The notes: a model not told the origin generated them from the sequence alone. A DNA stretch of 6,203 nucleotides from an uncultured Methylocystaceae bacterium (GCA_945956975.1 CAMFKC010000156.1:1-6203), one strand, 5' to 3'. Shown: positions 1 through 6,170, numbered from the stretch's first letter. Numbers and translations: made by a program.

Positions 1-1205
1 GCCCGTTGAGCCTTTGCGCGAAAGATCTTCCCGTCATCGCGAGCAGGAGGGCGACGTAGCGATTCATCTACGAGCGGCGCCCGCTGGATGGATTGCTTCG
101 TCTCGTCGCGCCTCGCAATGACGGCTGCCGGCGCGGGAGGCGCCGCCTGCGTCTGCGCCTTGACGCGCACGCGGCGCTTTTCTTCCCGCGGTTCCGGCGC
201 GGCGGGCGCGGGGGCCTTCGGGACTTCGCGCAGGCGCGCGACGCGCGAGTCTTCCGCGTCATCGCCGTCGATATCGTTCGATGCGCCAAAGACCAGCAGG
301 GCGGCGAGCCGCTGCAATTCGTTGCGCGGCTCTGGCGTCTCGCGCGGGTGGATGCGCGGCATGGGCGGCGCACGGCGCAGGTCGGGAGAATCGAATTCCT
401 CGATCACCACGCGCTGTGCAGCGTCGCCCAGGAAGAATTCCGTGCGCGCCATTTCCGGCGAGCGGGGGATGAGGATCTCCACCAGCGGTCGCGGGCTTTC
501 AGCGCGCAATTCCGCCGGCGGCGCGACGGCGGTCTCGATCGCGGGCGCGGTCGCCAGAGCGCCGGCATCCGGCGCCTGCGCGGTGGGTTGCAGCGATGCC
601 TCGGCCGGCAGGATGGCGACGATTTCCGTCGGCGCCTCGGCGGCTGGCTGGACCGGCGCCTGCGGCCTGCGGTCGGGCGTGCGGGTGAAGCGCACCCAGC
701 CCGGCTGGCGGGTCTGGCGCTCGACGCGGGCGGCGGCCGCGACTTCCTCCTGCGCGCGGCGCGCGGCCTCGAGCTGGCGCAGCTCTTCCTTGCGGCGGGC
801 CAGTTCGGCGTCCGAGGACCGGGAGAAGCGCACGTCGCCGGTCGCCGTGCGGGACGAGAGCCCCGGGCGCGGCGGGATGCGGCCCGTCTTCTCCATCGAC
901 CGGGCGGCCTTGGCGGACGCCTTCTCGGCCTGCGCCATCGCCGTCAGCAGCGCCATATCCGTCGCTGCCATGGGCTTTGGAACGTAGGTCTGCGGCGCAA
1001 CCGGCGCGGCCTGCACGGGCGGCGGCGCGATTCGGGGCGGCTGGGGGATCTGCGTATAGGACGGCTGCGGACGGCCGCTGGCGTCTGTTTCGCGGATCAT
1101 GACCGGATTGGTGTTGGGCCGGGATTTCGGCCTGCGGGCCGGCTTGCCGCCGCTCTCGTCCTTGAGGGCGTCGAGCATCTTGGCGATCCAGGCGTCGAAG
1201 GTCAT
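1..1205 (-). CDS. Unrecognised Pro/Ala-rich charged protein (3' end beyond the left edge)
   Basis: Read on the minus strand from the ATG at 1205-1203, this frame has no stop down to position 3, so at least 401 codons are present and the C-terminus lies outside the window. Third codon positions are almost all G or C, as in a real gene; the opposite-strand readings are arginine-rich shadows. The start MTFDAWIAKMLDALKDE looks like a short amphipathic helix. Residues about 23-80 are rich in Pro, Gln and basic residues. Residues about 132-164 form an Ala/Glu/Arg-rich helical or coiled-coil stretch, flanked by two similar motifs, VRFSRSSD (125-132) and VRFTRTPD (171-178). Residues about 180-240 are Ala/Pro-rich, and an acidic run sits at about 311-319. 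I see no signal peptide, membrane segment or catalytic motif. Residues about 361-392 are encoded by a palindromic repeat. The Shine-Dalgarno is weak (GGAA, 7 nt before the ATG). It is divergent from tex. Function is unknown; composition suggests a disordered scaffold or linker protein. Confidence 0.75.
   Translation of the reverse strand, partial: MTFDAWIAKMLDALKDESGGKPARRPKSRPNTNPVMIRETDASGRPQPSYTQIPQPPRIAPPPVQAAPVAPQTYVPKPMAATDMALLTAMAQAEKASAKAARSMEKTGRIPPRPGLSSRTATGDVRFSRSSDAELARRKEELRQLEAARRAQEEVAAAARVERQTRQPGWVRFTRTPDRRPQAPVQPAAEAPTEIVAILPAEASLQPTAQAPDAGALATAPAIETAVAPPAELRAESPRPLVEILIPRSPEMARTEFFLGDAAQRVVIEEFDSPDLRRAPPMPRIHPRETPEPRNELQRLAALLVFGASNDIDGDDAEDSRVARLREVPKAPAPAAPEPREEKRRVRVKAQTQAAPPAPAAVIARRDETKQSIQRAPLVDESLRRPPARDDGKIFRAKAQR
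31..124. repeat. 94-bp imperfect palindromic element inside a coding frame
   Basis: The ends CCGTCATCGCGAG (31-43) and CTCGCAATGACGG (112-124) are inverted repeats matching at 12 of 13 positions. The interior continues as an imperfect palindrome (about 14 of 18 matches in the next block) and closes at the centre with the hairpin AGCGG-CGC-CCGCT (73-85). The core resembles dispersed repeats often seen in alphaproteobacterial genomes (ATTGCTTCGTC, GCAATGACGG); that is recall, not a search. It lies wholly within the minus-strand gene and is read through without a stop. The minus-strand codons inside it use clearly more A/T at third positions than the flanking codons, which supports a later insertion. 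I see no clear target-site duplication. Confidence 0.8.
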
Positions 1206-1236
1206 GTGCGGGTTCCGGCGGGTACGCAATACTCCC

Positions 1237-1274
1237 GTTAGGGTTAACCCGGCGCGGTTAAGGCGTGGTTATCC
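1237..1274. promoter_or_regulatory. Cluster of GTTA/TTAA motifs in the divergent gap
   Basis: The 170-bp gap between the divergent starts (1206-1375) holds four GTTA words at 1237, 1243, 1257 and 1268. One lies in the perfect palindrome GGGTTAACCC (1241-1250). TTAA is rare in such GC-rich DNA, so clustering between two divergent genes suggests an operator or promoter element. The TTAA pair at 1244 and 1258 has a 10-bp spacer, not the 7-bp spacer of the CtrA consensus TTAA-N7-TTAA, so I do not call it a CtrA site. No clean -35/-10 pair for the minus-strand gene could be assigned here. Confidence 0.35.
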
Positions 1275-1313
1275 GGCGGACTTTTCCGCTCGAAGAATCG
1301 TCCACAGGCGCCT

Positions 1314-1342
1314 TTGACCCGGCGGCCCCCGGCGCCTACGAC
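1314..1342 (+). promoter_or_regulatory. Candidate sigma-70-type promoter of tex
   Basis: TTGACC (1314-1319) matches the -35 consensus TTGACA at five of six positions. After exactly 17 bp comes TACGAC (1337-1342), a weak -10 with three of six matches. Transcription would start near 1349, giving a leader of about 27 nt before the ATG at 1376. The -35 and the spacing are good, but the -10 is poor, so this remains a candidate. Confidence 0.4.
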
Positions 1343-1375
1343 TTTGCGCCCAGAGGTCTCTTGAGTCGGGTTGTC

Positions 1376-3691
1376 ATGAAATCGATCAGCCAGCGCATCG
1401 CCGAGGAATTGAACGTCGCCACCGGGCAGGTGACCGCCGCGGTCGAGCTTCTGGACGGCGGCGCGACGGTTCCCTTCATCGCCCGCTACCGCAAGGAGGC
1501 TACGGGCGCGCTGGACGACACGCAGCTGCGCAACCTGGAAGAGCGCTTGCGCTACCTTCGCGAACTGGAGGACCGCCGCGCCGCCATTCTCGAAAGCGTG
1601 AAATCGCAGGGCAAGCTGGACGCGGCGCTGGAGGCCCAGATCAACGCCGCCGATTCCAAAGCGCGGCTGGAAGACATCTATCTTCCTTACAAACCCAAGC
1701 GCCGCACCAAGGCTCAGATCGCGCGCGAGAACGGGCTGGAGCCGCTGGCCGACGCGCTGCTCGCCCATCCCGAACGCGATCCGAAGGAGCAGGCTTCCGC
1801 CTTCGTGAAGCCCGAGGCCGTGGACACGCCGGACGCGGCGCTGGAAGGCGCGCGCGCCATCCTTGTCGAGCGCTTCGCCGAAGACGCCGAACTGATCGGG
1901 CGCCTGCGCGAGGATTTCTGGAAGCGCGGCGTGCTGACGACCAAAGTGCGCGACGGCAAGGCCGATGCCGGCGCGAAATTCGCCGACTACTTCGATTTCT
2001 CGGAGCCGCTGACCAAGCTGCCATCGCACCGCATTCTCGCGGTCATGCGCGGCGAGCGCGAGGAAGTGCTGGACCTGCGCATGGTGGCCGATCCTGCCGC
2101 CGATCCGGTCTCGCGCGTGCCGGGCCCCTATGAACTCGCCATTGCCGCGCGCGTCGGCGTATCGGATCGCGGGCGGCCGGGCGACAAGTGGCTTACCGAC
2201 TGCGTGCGCTGGGCGTGGCGCACCAAGATCGAGATGCAGCTGGCCGTCGACCTTCGCCTGCGTCTGTGGACGCATGCGGAAGACGAGGCTGTGCGCGTGT
2301 TCGGCGCCAATCTGCGTGACCTGTTGCTGGCGGCGCCCGCCGGCGCGCGCGCGACGATGGGGCTCGATCCCGGCTTCCGCACCGGCGTGAAGGTCGCCGT
2401 GGTGGACGCGACGGGGAAGGTGGTGGCGGCGACCGCGATCTTTCCGCACGAGCCGCAGCGGCGGTGGGACGAGAGCCTCGCGGCGCTGGCGGCGCTCTGC
2501 GCGCGCCACAATGTCGAGCTGATCGCCATCGGCAATGGCACGGCTTCGCGCGAGACGGACCGGCTCGCCGCGGATCTCCTGAAGAAGCATCCGCAGATCA
2601 AGGCGACGAAGGTCATGGTGTCGGAGGCCGGCGCCTCCGTCTATTCGGCCTCAGCCTATGCGGCGGCCGAACTGCCCGAACTGGACGTGACCCTGCGCGG
2701 CGCGGTGTCGATCGCGCGACGCCTGCAGGACCCGCTTGCCGAACTCGTGAAGGTGGAGCCCAAGGCGATCGGCGTCGGCCAGTACCAGCACGACGTCGCC
2801 GAGCACAAGCTCAATCGCTCGCTCGACGCGGTCGTGGAAGATTGCGTGAACGCGGTCGGCGTGGACGTCAACACAGCCTCGGCCAAGCTGCTCGCGCGCG
2901 TGTCGGGCGTCGGCGAGAGCCTGGCGGAATCCATCGTCAGCTATCGCAACGAGGCCGGCTCGTTCCGCAATCGCGCGGCTCTCAAGAAAGTGCCGCGCCT
3001 CGGCGCGCGCGCCTTCGAGCTCTCCGCGGGCTTCCTTCGCGTCAACGGCGGCGAGGACCCGCTGGATCGATCCGGCGTGCATCCGGAAGCCTATCCGGTC
3101 GTGCGCCGCATCGCGGAGAAAGCAGGCGCGGATGTTTCGACGCTGATCGGCAACGGCAAGATCCTGTCGTCGCTCAAGCCGGCCGATTTCACCGACGCGC
3201 AGTTCGGCCTGCCGACGGTGGTCGACATATTCAAGGAGCTTGAAAAGCCTGGTCGCGATCCGCGTCCGGCATTCAAGACCGCCGGTTTCATGGAAGGCGT
3301 GGAGACGATCTCCGATCTCAGGCCTGGTATGATTCTGGAAGGCGTGGTGACGAATGTCGCGGCCTTCGGCGCCTTCGTCGACATTGGCGTACATCAGGAC
3401 GGGCTCGTCCATGTCTCCGCGATGAGCCGCAATTTCATCAAGGACCCGCGCGAGGTCGCCAAGCCCGGCGACATCGTGAAGGTGAAGGTTCTCGACGTCG
3501 ATGTTCCGCGCAAGCGCATCGGCCTGACGATGCGGCTCGACGATGCGGCCGAACCGCGCAAGCCCGGACAGGCGCGCGGCGACCAGATGACGCGCGGGCA
3601 GGAGCGGTTCGCGCGGCAGCCTGAGCGCAAGCCGGAAGCGGGCGGCGCCTTCGCCGCGGCGCTGGCGAAGGCGCAGTCGCGGCGGGGGTAG
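1376..3691 (+). CDS. tex: Tex family RNA-binding transcription accessory protein
   Basis: Encodes 771 residues, close to the length of E. coli Tex/YhgF (773), and aligns with it from end to end. Tex is a cytoplasmic nucleic-acid-binding protein linked to transcription. The N-terminal Tex region carries VPFIARYRKE (32-41) and YLPYKPKRRT (102-111). A YqgF/RuvC-like domain begins near MGLDPG (328-333), continues through IGNGTASRET (385-394) and SEAGASVYSAS (416-426), and has D331 and E417 at likely acidic-site positions. Tandem helix-hairpin-helix motifs follow from NAVGVDVN (492) to about 560. An S1 RNA-binding domain spans about 651-721 (GMILEGVVTN to RKRIGLTMRL), followed by a basic, probably disordered tail. 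The ATG at 1376 is chosen because the family N-terminus begins there. No strong Shine-Dalgarno precedes it; AGAGG at 1352-1356 would better suit a TTG at 1361, which adds five residues. The frame is open further upstream, but that part does not look like Tex. Confidence 0.97.
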   Translation: MKSISQRIAEELNVATGQVTAAVELLDGGATVPFIARYRKEATGALDDTQLRNLEERLRYLRELEDRRAAILESVKSQGKLDAALEAQINAADSKARLEDIYLPYKPKRRTKAQIARENGLEPLADALLAHPERDPKEQASAFVKPEAVDTPDAALEGARAILVERFAEDAELIGRLREDFWKRGVLTTKVRDGKADAGAKFADYFDFSEPLTKLPSHRILAVMRGEREEVLDLRMVADPAADPVSRVPGPYELAIAARVGVSDRGRPGDKWLTDCVRWAWRTKIEMQLAVDLRLRLWTHAEDEAVRVFGANLRDLLLAAPAGARATMGLDPGFRTGVKVAVVDATGKVVAATAIFPHEPQRRWDESLAALAALCARHNVELIAIGNGTASRETDRLAADLLKKHPQIKATKVMVSEAGASVYSASAYAAAELPELDVTLRGAVSIARRLQDPLAELVKVEPKAIGVGQYQHDVAEHKLNRSLDAVVEDCVNAVGVDVNTASAKLLARVSGVGESLAESIVSYRNEAGSFRNRAALKKVPRLGARAFELSAGFLRVNGGEDPLDRSGVHPEAYPVVRRIAEKAGADVSTLIGNGKILSSLKPADFTDAQFGLPTVVDIFKELEKPGRDPRPAFKTAGFMEGVETISDLRPGMILEGVVTNVAAFGAFVDIGVHQDGLVHVSAMSRNFIKDPREVAKPGDIVKVKVLDVDVPRKRIGLTMRLDDAAEPRKPGQARGDQMTRGQERFARQPERKPEAGGAFAAALAKAQSRRG

Positions 3692-3693
3692 AA

Positions 3694-3753
3694 GCCCGGA
3701 CCGCGAGCCTGCAGCTCGCAACTGACCCTGCGGCCAATGCCGGCGGTCCCGGC
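3694..3753. repeat. 60-bp palindromic element just after tex
   Basis: The ends GCCCGGACCGC (3694-3704) and GCGGTCCCGGC (3743-3753) are inverted repeats matching at 10 of 11 positions. Inside, GCGAGC (3703-3708) and GCTCGC (3714-3719) form an exact 6-bp stem with a 5-nt loop. The element starts two bases after the tex stop. Its right part (AATGCCGGCGGTCCCGGC) closely resembles the right part of the element at 6107-6170, and the termini are shared, so the two appear to be one family with different cores. It could act as a transcript-end hairpin, but there is no T-run to make it a canonical intrinsic terminator. Confidence 0.6.
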
Positions 3754-3790
3754 TGCCTCGCGCCGACGCATCGGTGCTATCCTGCGCCGC

Positions 3791-3797
3791 AGGAGGA
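3791..3797 (+). promoter_or_regulatory. Shine-Dalgarno fixing the start at 3804
   Basis: AGGAGGA at 3791-3797 is a strong anti-16S match placed 6 nt before the ATG at 3804. It rules out the in-frame GTG at 3774, which has no comparable site. TATCCT at 3778-3783 could be a weak -10 box, but no matching -35 was found, so transcription could also continue from tex. Confidence 0.8.
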
Positions 3798-3803
3798 CCG
3801 CCG

Positions 3804-4616
3804 ATGACATCAGTCGAAAAGAAACGCGCCGCCTTTCGCGCGCTGCACGAGGAAGGTTGCTTCGTGCTGCCGAACCCTTGGGACGCCGGCAGCGCGCGCA
3901 TGCTGCAGCATCTGGGCTTCAAGGCGCTGGCGTCCACCAGCGCGGGCTTTGCCTGGACGACCGGCCAGCCCGACTATCGCGTCAGCCGCGCAGCGGTCGT
4001 GGGCCATCTCGCGCTCGTGTGCGGCGCGGTCGATCTGCCGGTCAACGCCGATTTCGAATCCGGTTTCGCCGCTACGCCCGACGGCGTGGCTGAAAGCGTG
4101 AAGATGGCGGTCGAGGCGGGCGTGGCGGGCCTGTCGATCGAGGACCGCGATCTGGAGCGTGGCGGGCTCTACGAGACGGGCGCCGCCATAGAGCGCCTGC
4201 AGGCGGCGCAGGGCGCGATTGGCGCGAGTGGCGCTCTGCTGGTGGCGCGCACGGAAATCTTGCTGATCGAGCCGGACCAGATCACGCGCGCCATCGACAG
4301 TCTCGTGGCCTTCGCCGACGCCGGCGCCGATTGCCTCTACGCGCCGGGCGTGCGCAAGCGCGACGATATTGCCGCCATGGCGCGCGCTGTCGCGCCGAAG
4401 CCGCTCAATGTGCTGGCGATCGATCCCACGATGACTCTCGCCGAACTGCGCGACCTCGGCGTGCGGCGGATCAGCGTCGGCGGGTCGCTGGCGCGCGTCG
4501 GCTGGGCGGCGACGGTTGCAGCGGCAAGGGAGCTGGCTGGCGGCTCATTCTCCGTTCTGGCGAACGGCATGCCGGCAAAGGAGATCAACGGCATGTTTGC
4601 GGGCTTTCCGGAGTAG
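3804..4616 (+). CDS. Isocitrate lyase/PEP mutase superfamily enzyme
   Basis: Encodes a soluble 270-residue protein, a normal size for single-domain PEP mutase/PrpB-like enzymes. These TIM-barrel proteins use Mg2+ to form or break C-C or C-P bonds in alpha-keto or dicarboxylic acids. Family signatures appear in order: NPWDAGSA (24-31), STSAGFAWTTG (44-54), the metal-site strand VNADFESGF (80-88), IEDRD (112-116), ARTE (148-151) and GADCLYAPGV (174-183). The usual DxD of the metal site reads NAD here, so only D83 remains. After IEDRD the sequence is LERGGLYETG, without the Cys-containing K-[KR]-C-G-H loop of isocitrate and methylisocitrate lyases, so those two activities are unlikely. Oxaloacetate decarboxylase, dimethylmalate lyase-like or other activities remain possible; the substrate cannot be read from sequence. 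The start is set by the strong Shine-Dalgarno at 3791. It lies between tex and a serine hydrolase, with palindromic repeats on both sides. Confidence 0.9.
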   Translation: MTSVEKKRAAFRALHEEGCFVLPNPWDAGSARMLQHLGFKALASTSAGFAWTTGQPDYRVSRAAVVGHLALVCGAVDLPVNADFESGFAATPDGVAESVKMAVEAGVAGLSIEDRDLERGGLYETGAAIERLQAAQGAIGASGALLVARTEILLIEPDQITRAIDSLVAFADAGADCLYAPGVRKRDDIAAMARAVAPKPLNVLAIDPTMTLAELRDLGVRRISVGGSLARVGWAATVAAARELAGGSFSVLANGMPAKEINGMFAGFPE

Positions 4617-4638
4617 GGAGAGCCTGGCAAACAACCCT

Positions 4639-4744
4639 CCTCATGCTGAGGAGGCGGCAAAGCCGCCGTCTCGAAGCATGGCCAGCCCGCGGGTGGCGGC
4701 CACCCTTCGAGACGCCCTGCTTCGCAGCGCTCCTCAGGGTGAGG
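4639..4744. repeat. 106-bp cloverleaf-forming palindromic element
   Basis: The outer stem pairs CCTCA (4639-4643) with TGAGG (4740-4744), then, after a 2x2 mismatch, CTGAGGAG (4646-4653) with CTCCTCAG (4730-4737). A left side hairpin pairs GGCGGC (4653-4658) with GCCGCC (4662-4667). The central arm pairs GTCTCGAAG with CTTCGAGAC (4668-4676 with 4705-4713, nine exact pairs), followed by GGCC with GGCC and an apex containing CCCGCGGG (4686-4693). A right side hairpin pairs CTGC with GCAG (4717-4727). Together they form a four-way junction. The cores (CTCATGCTGAGGAG, GTCTCGAAGCATGG) resemble dispersed intergenic repeats of alphaproteobacteria, from memory. It lies 22 bp after a stop codon and just before a candidate promoter. 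Confidence 0.85.
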
Positions 4745-4753
4745 TCGCGTGTA

Positions 4754-4782
4754 TTGGCTCCGGTCTCCGGCCCCCCTACACT
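4754..4782 (+). promoter_or_regulatory. Candidate sigma-70-type promoter of the serine hydrolase
   Basis: TTGGCT (4754-4759) and TACACT (4777-4782) each match the -35 and -10 consensus at four of six positions and are separated by exactly 17 bp. Transcription would begin near 4789, leaving a leader of about 20 nt that contains the Shine-Dalgarno. The position, 10 bp after the palindromic element and just before the gene, fits an independent promoter. Confidence 0.5.
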
Positions 4783-4795
4783 CGCGCCAACGAAC

Positions 4796-4803
4796 AGGGA
4801 GGA
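4796..4803 (+). promoter_or_regulatory. Shine-Dalgarno fixing the GTG start at 4810
   Basis: AGGGAGGA at 4796-4803, with its GGAGG core 7 nt before the GTG at 4810, is a strong ribosome binding site. It decides the start: the frame is open back to 4516 through the palindromic repeat and into the previous gene, but those extra codons have no such signal and no family similarity. Confidence 0.8.
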
Positions 4804-4809
4804 CGCGCC

Positions 4810-6009
4810 GTGAACGAACACGCCGCCATCACGTCGAAATACGAATTTGCGCCGGTGCGCGCGGCGATGCAGCGCTATGTCGATGGCGAGATTCTCAGCG
4901 GCGTCTCGTGGGCGATGCTGGAGGGCCGCGACATCGTCGACATGCAGGCGGTGGGCTTCGCCGACCGCGAAGCGCAGGAGCCGCTGCGCTCTGATCACAT
5001 TTTTCGGGCCTTTTCCAACACCAAGCTCGTGACGTCCTGCGCGGTCTTGCTGCTGAAGGAGGACGGCAGGCTTGGGCTGGACGATCCGATCGAGAAATAC
5101 ATTCCGCAGCTCGGCAATCGACGCGTGCTGAAGGCCGGCGCCACCGACCTCGGCGACACGGAGCCGGCGCGCCGCTCCATCACCGTGCGCGACCTGCTTT
5201 CTCACCAGGCGGGCCTGAGCTACGGAATCTTCGATCCCGGCACGCCTATCTTCAAGGCCTACAACGAGCGCAAGGTGCTGAACGCAGGCACGCCGCTCAC
5301 CGACATGATCGACCAGCTCGCGCCTCTGCCGCTGATTTTCCATCCCGGCGAAGGCTGGGAATATTCGGTCGCCACGGACGTGCTCGGGCGCCTTGTGGAA
5401 GTCGCTTCCGGCCAGACGTTTGAAGATTTTCTCGCGGCGCGCATCTTCGGGCCGCTCGGCATGGCCGATACCGGCTTCTTTGTTCCGCCGGAAAAGCAGG
5501 ACAGGCTGGTCGCCTATTACAAGGGCGCGGACCTGCTTGATCCCATGAAGCCTGGACTCAGGCGGCTGGAGGATGCGCCCTATCCCGGCGCCTATCTCTC
5601 CCCGGCGCCGCGCCAGTCCGGTGGTGGCGGACTGGTGACGACGATGGCCGACGTGATCGCGCTAGTGCGCGCGCTACTGCCCGGCGGGCCGCGCCTGCTG
5701 AAGGACGAGACGATCGACGAGATGATGCGCAGCCAGTTGCGTGACGGCCAGTGGATCCGCTTCGCCATGCTGGGCCCGATGCCGGGCAAGGCCTACGGGC
5801 TCGGCGGCGCGGTGACGCTTGCCCCGGGGCCGCTGGATCCGCCGGCGTCGGCCGGCGAGTTCCAGTGGGGCGGCGTCGCGGGCACGCATTGGTTCATCAA
5901 CCCCAGGGAGAACATCGCGGGCGTGGTGATGGCGCAGCGCTACATGTCTTTCTGGAACCCGTTCTTCTTCGACTTCAAGCGGCAGGCCTATGCGGCCATG
6001 GGACGGTGA
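4810..6009 (+). CDS. Beta-lactamase-fold serine hydrolase (class C/EstB-like)
   Basis: Encodes 399 residues from a GTG start, a normal length for the beta-lactamase/transpeptidase-like serine hydrolases that include class C beta-lactamases, EstB-type esterases and LovD-like acyltransferases. The nucleophile motif SxxK is SNTK (S69, K72), in the usual context IFRAFSNTKLVTS. SITVRDLLSHQAGLSYG (123-139) is a hallmark of the family. The second catalytic motif reads YSV (184-186) within WEYSVATDVLG, with Tyr kept and the Asn of class C YxN replaced, as is common in esterase-like members. The third motif region is probably WGGVAGTHW (353-361), differing from the KTG of true beta-lactamases. There is no signal peptide (MNEHAAITSKYEF start), so the enzyme is probably cytoplasmic. 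An esterase or amidase role on a small ester is therefore likelier than beta-lactam resistance; the substrate is unknown. It appears to have its own promoter at 4754-4782. Confidence 0.93.
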   Translation: MNEHAAITSKYEFAPVRAAMQRYVDGEILSGVSWAMLEGRDIVDMQAVGFADREAQEPLRSDHIFRAFSNTKLVTSCAVLLLKEDGRLGLDDPIEKYIPQLGNRRVLKAGATDLGDTEPARRSITVRDLLSHQAGLSYGIFDPGTPIFKAYNERKVLNAGTPLTDMIDQLAPLPLIFHPGEGWEYSVATDVLGRLVEVASGQTFEDFLAARIFGPLGMADTGFFVPPEKQDRLVAYYKGADLLDPMKPGLRRLEDAPYPGAYLSPAPRQSGGGGLVTTMADVIALVRALLPGGPRLLKDETIDEMMRSQLRDGQWIRFAMLGPMPGKAYGLGGAVTLAPGPLDPPASAGEFQWGGVAGTHWFINPRENIAGVVMAQRYMSFWNPFFFDFKRQAYAAMGR

Positions 6010-6016
6010 CCGGCGG

Positions 6017-6041
6017 CGTTAACGGGCGTTAGCGTCCGTAA
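6017..6041. promoter_or_regulatory. Three CGTTA/CGTAA motifs at exact 10-bp steps
   Basis: CGTTA at 6017, CGTTA at 6027 and CGTAA at 6037 are spaced by exactly 10 bp, about one helical turn. The first lies in the palindrome CGTTAACG (6017-6024). The array begins 7 bp after the serine hydrolase stop and about 155 bp before the next gene. Same-face spacing of direct repeats is typical of operators bound by tandem regulators; which protein would bind is unknown. A GTTA-rich cluster also lies upstream of tex. Confidence 0.35.
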
Positions 6042-6044
6042 CCT

Positions 6045-6093
6045 TCCATTCGCCCTGCGACGCTGCACCGCTTGCGTCGGCGCCGCGAATGGA
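6045..6093. other. Compound hairpin after the serine hydrolase gene
   Basis: TCCATTCG (6045-6052) and CGAATGGA (6086-6093) pair exactly over 8 bp. Inside, CGACGC (6058-6063) pairs with GCGTCG (6074-6079) around a 10-nt loop, with an internal loop between the two stems. It begins 35 nt after the stop codon and could form at the transcript end, but no T-run follows, so it is not a canonical intrinsic terminator. It may be a transcript-stabilising hairpin, another palindromic repeat, or chance. Confidence 0.4.
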
Positions 6094-6106
6094 GTCCCCT
6101 CACCCA

Positions 6107-6170
6107 GCCGGGACCGCCGGCCTCCGGCCGGCTCCCGCGGGAATGCCGGCCGGAGGCCGGCAGTCCCGGC
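6107..6170. repeat. 64-bp near-perfect palindrome before the last gene
   Basis: Two 26-nt arms (6107-6132 and 6145-6170) pair with a single mismatch (C6115 opposite A6162) around a 12-nt loop, which itself contains the palindrome TCCCGCGGGA (6133-6142). The core is GCCGGCCTCCGGCCGGC. The left end GCCGGGACCGC differs by one base from the left end of the element at 3694-3753, and both right ends finish in GTCCCGGC. It ends 23 bp before the ATG at 6194. No T-run follows, so terminator function is doubtful. It is probably a dispersed intergenic repeat. Confidence 0.8.

Noticed and set aside
31..124. CRISPR repeat or insertion sequence
   Set aside because: There is a single copy without spacers, and the element is far too short to encode a transposase.
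93..1241. Long plus-strand open frames opposite the left-hand gene
   Set aside because: They are arginine-rich antisense readings. The minus-strand frame has a more natural composition, strong third-position G/C and a plausible start.
1244..1261. CtrA binding site
   Set aside because: The two TTAA words are separated by 10 bp rather than the 7 bp of the consensus.
1244..2590. Minus-strand frame of 448 codons opposite tex
   Set aside because: Antisense shadow of an unmistakable tex gene in GC-rich DNA. The same applies to the 428-codon minus frame at 2651-3937.
3694..3753. Intrinsic terminator of tex
   Set aside because: Stems are present, but no T-run follows and the ends match another repeat copy in the window, so a repeat element is the better call.
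4639..4744. tRNA gene, because of the cloverleaf fold
   Set aside because: It is 106 bp long, arm lengths and loops do not fit a tRNA, and there is no T-loop GTTCRA-type motif or anticodon arm.
4516..4809. N-terminal extension of the serine hydrolase back to 4516
   Set aside because: It would run through the previous gene and the palindromic repeat. The GTG at 4810 has a strong Shine-Dalgarno and fits the family length.
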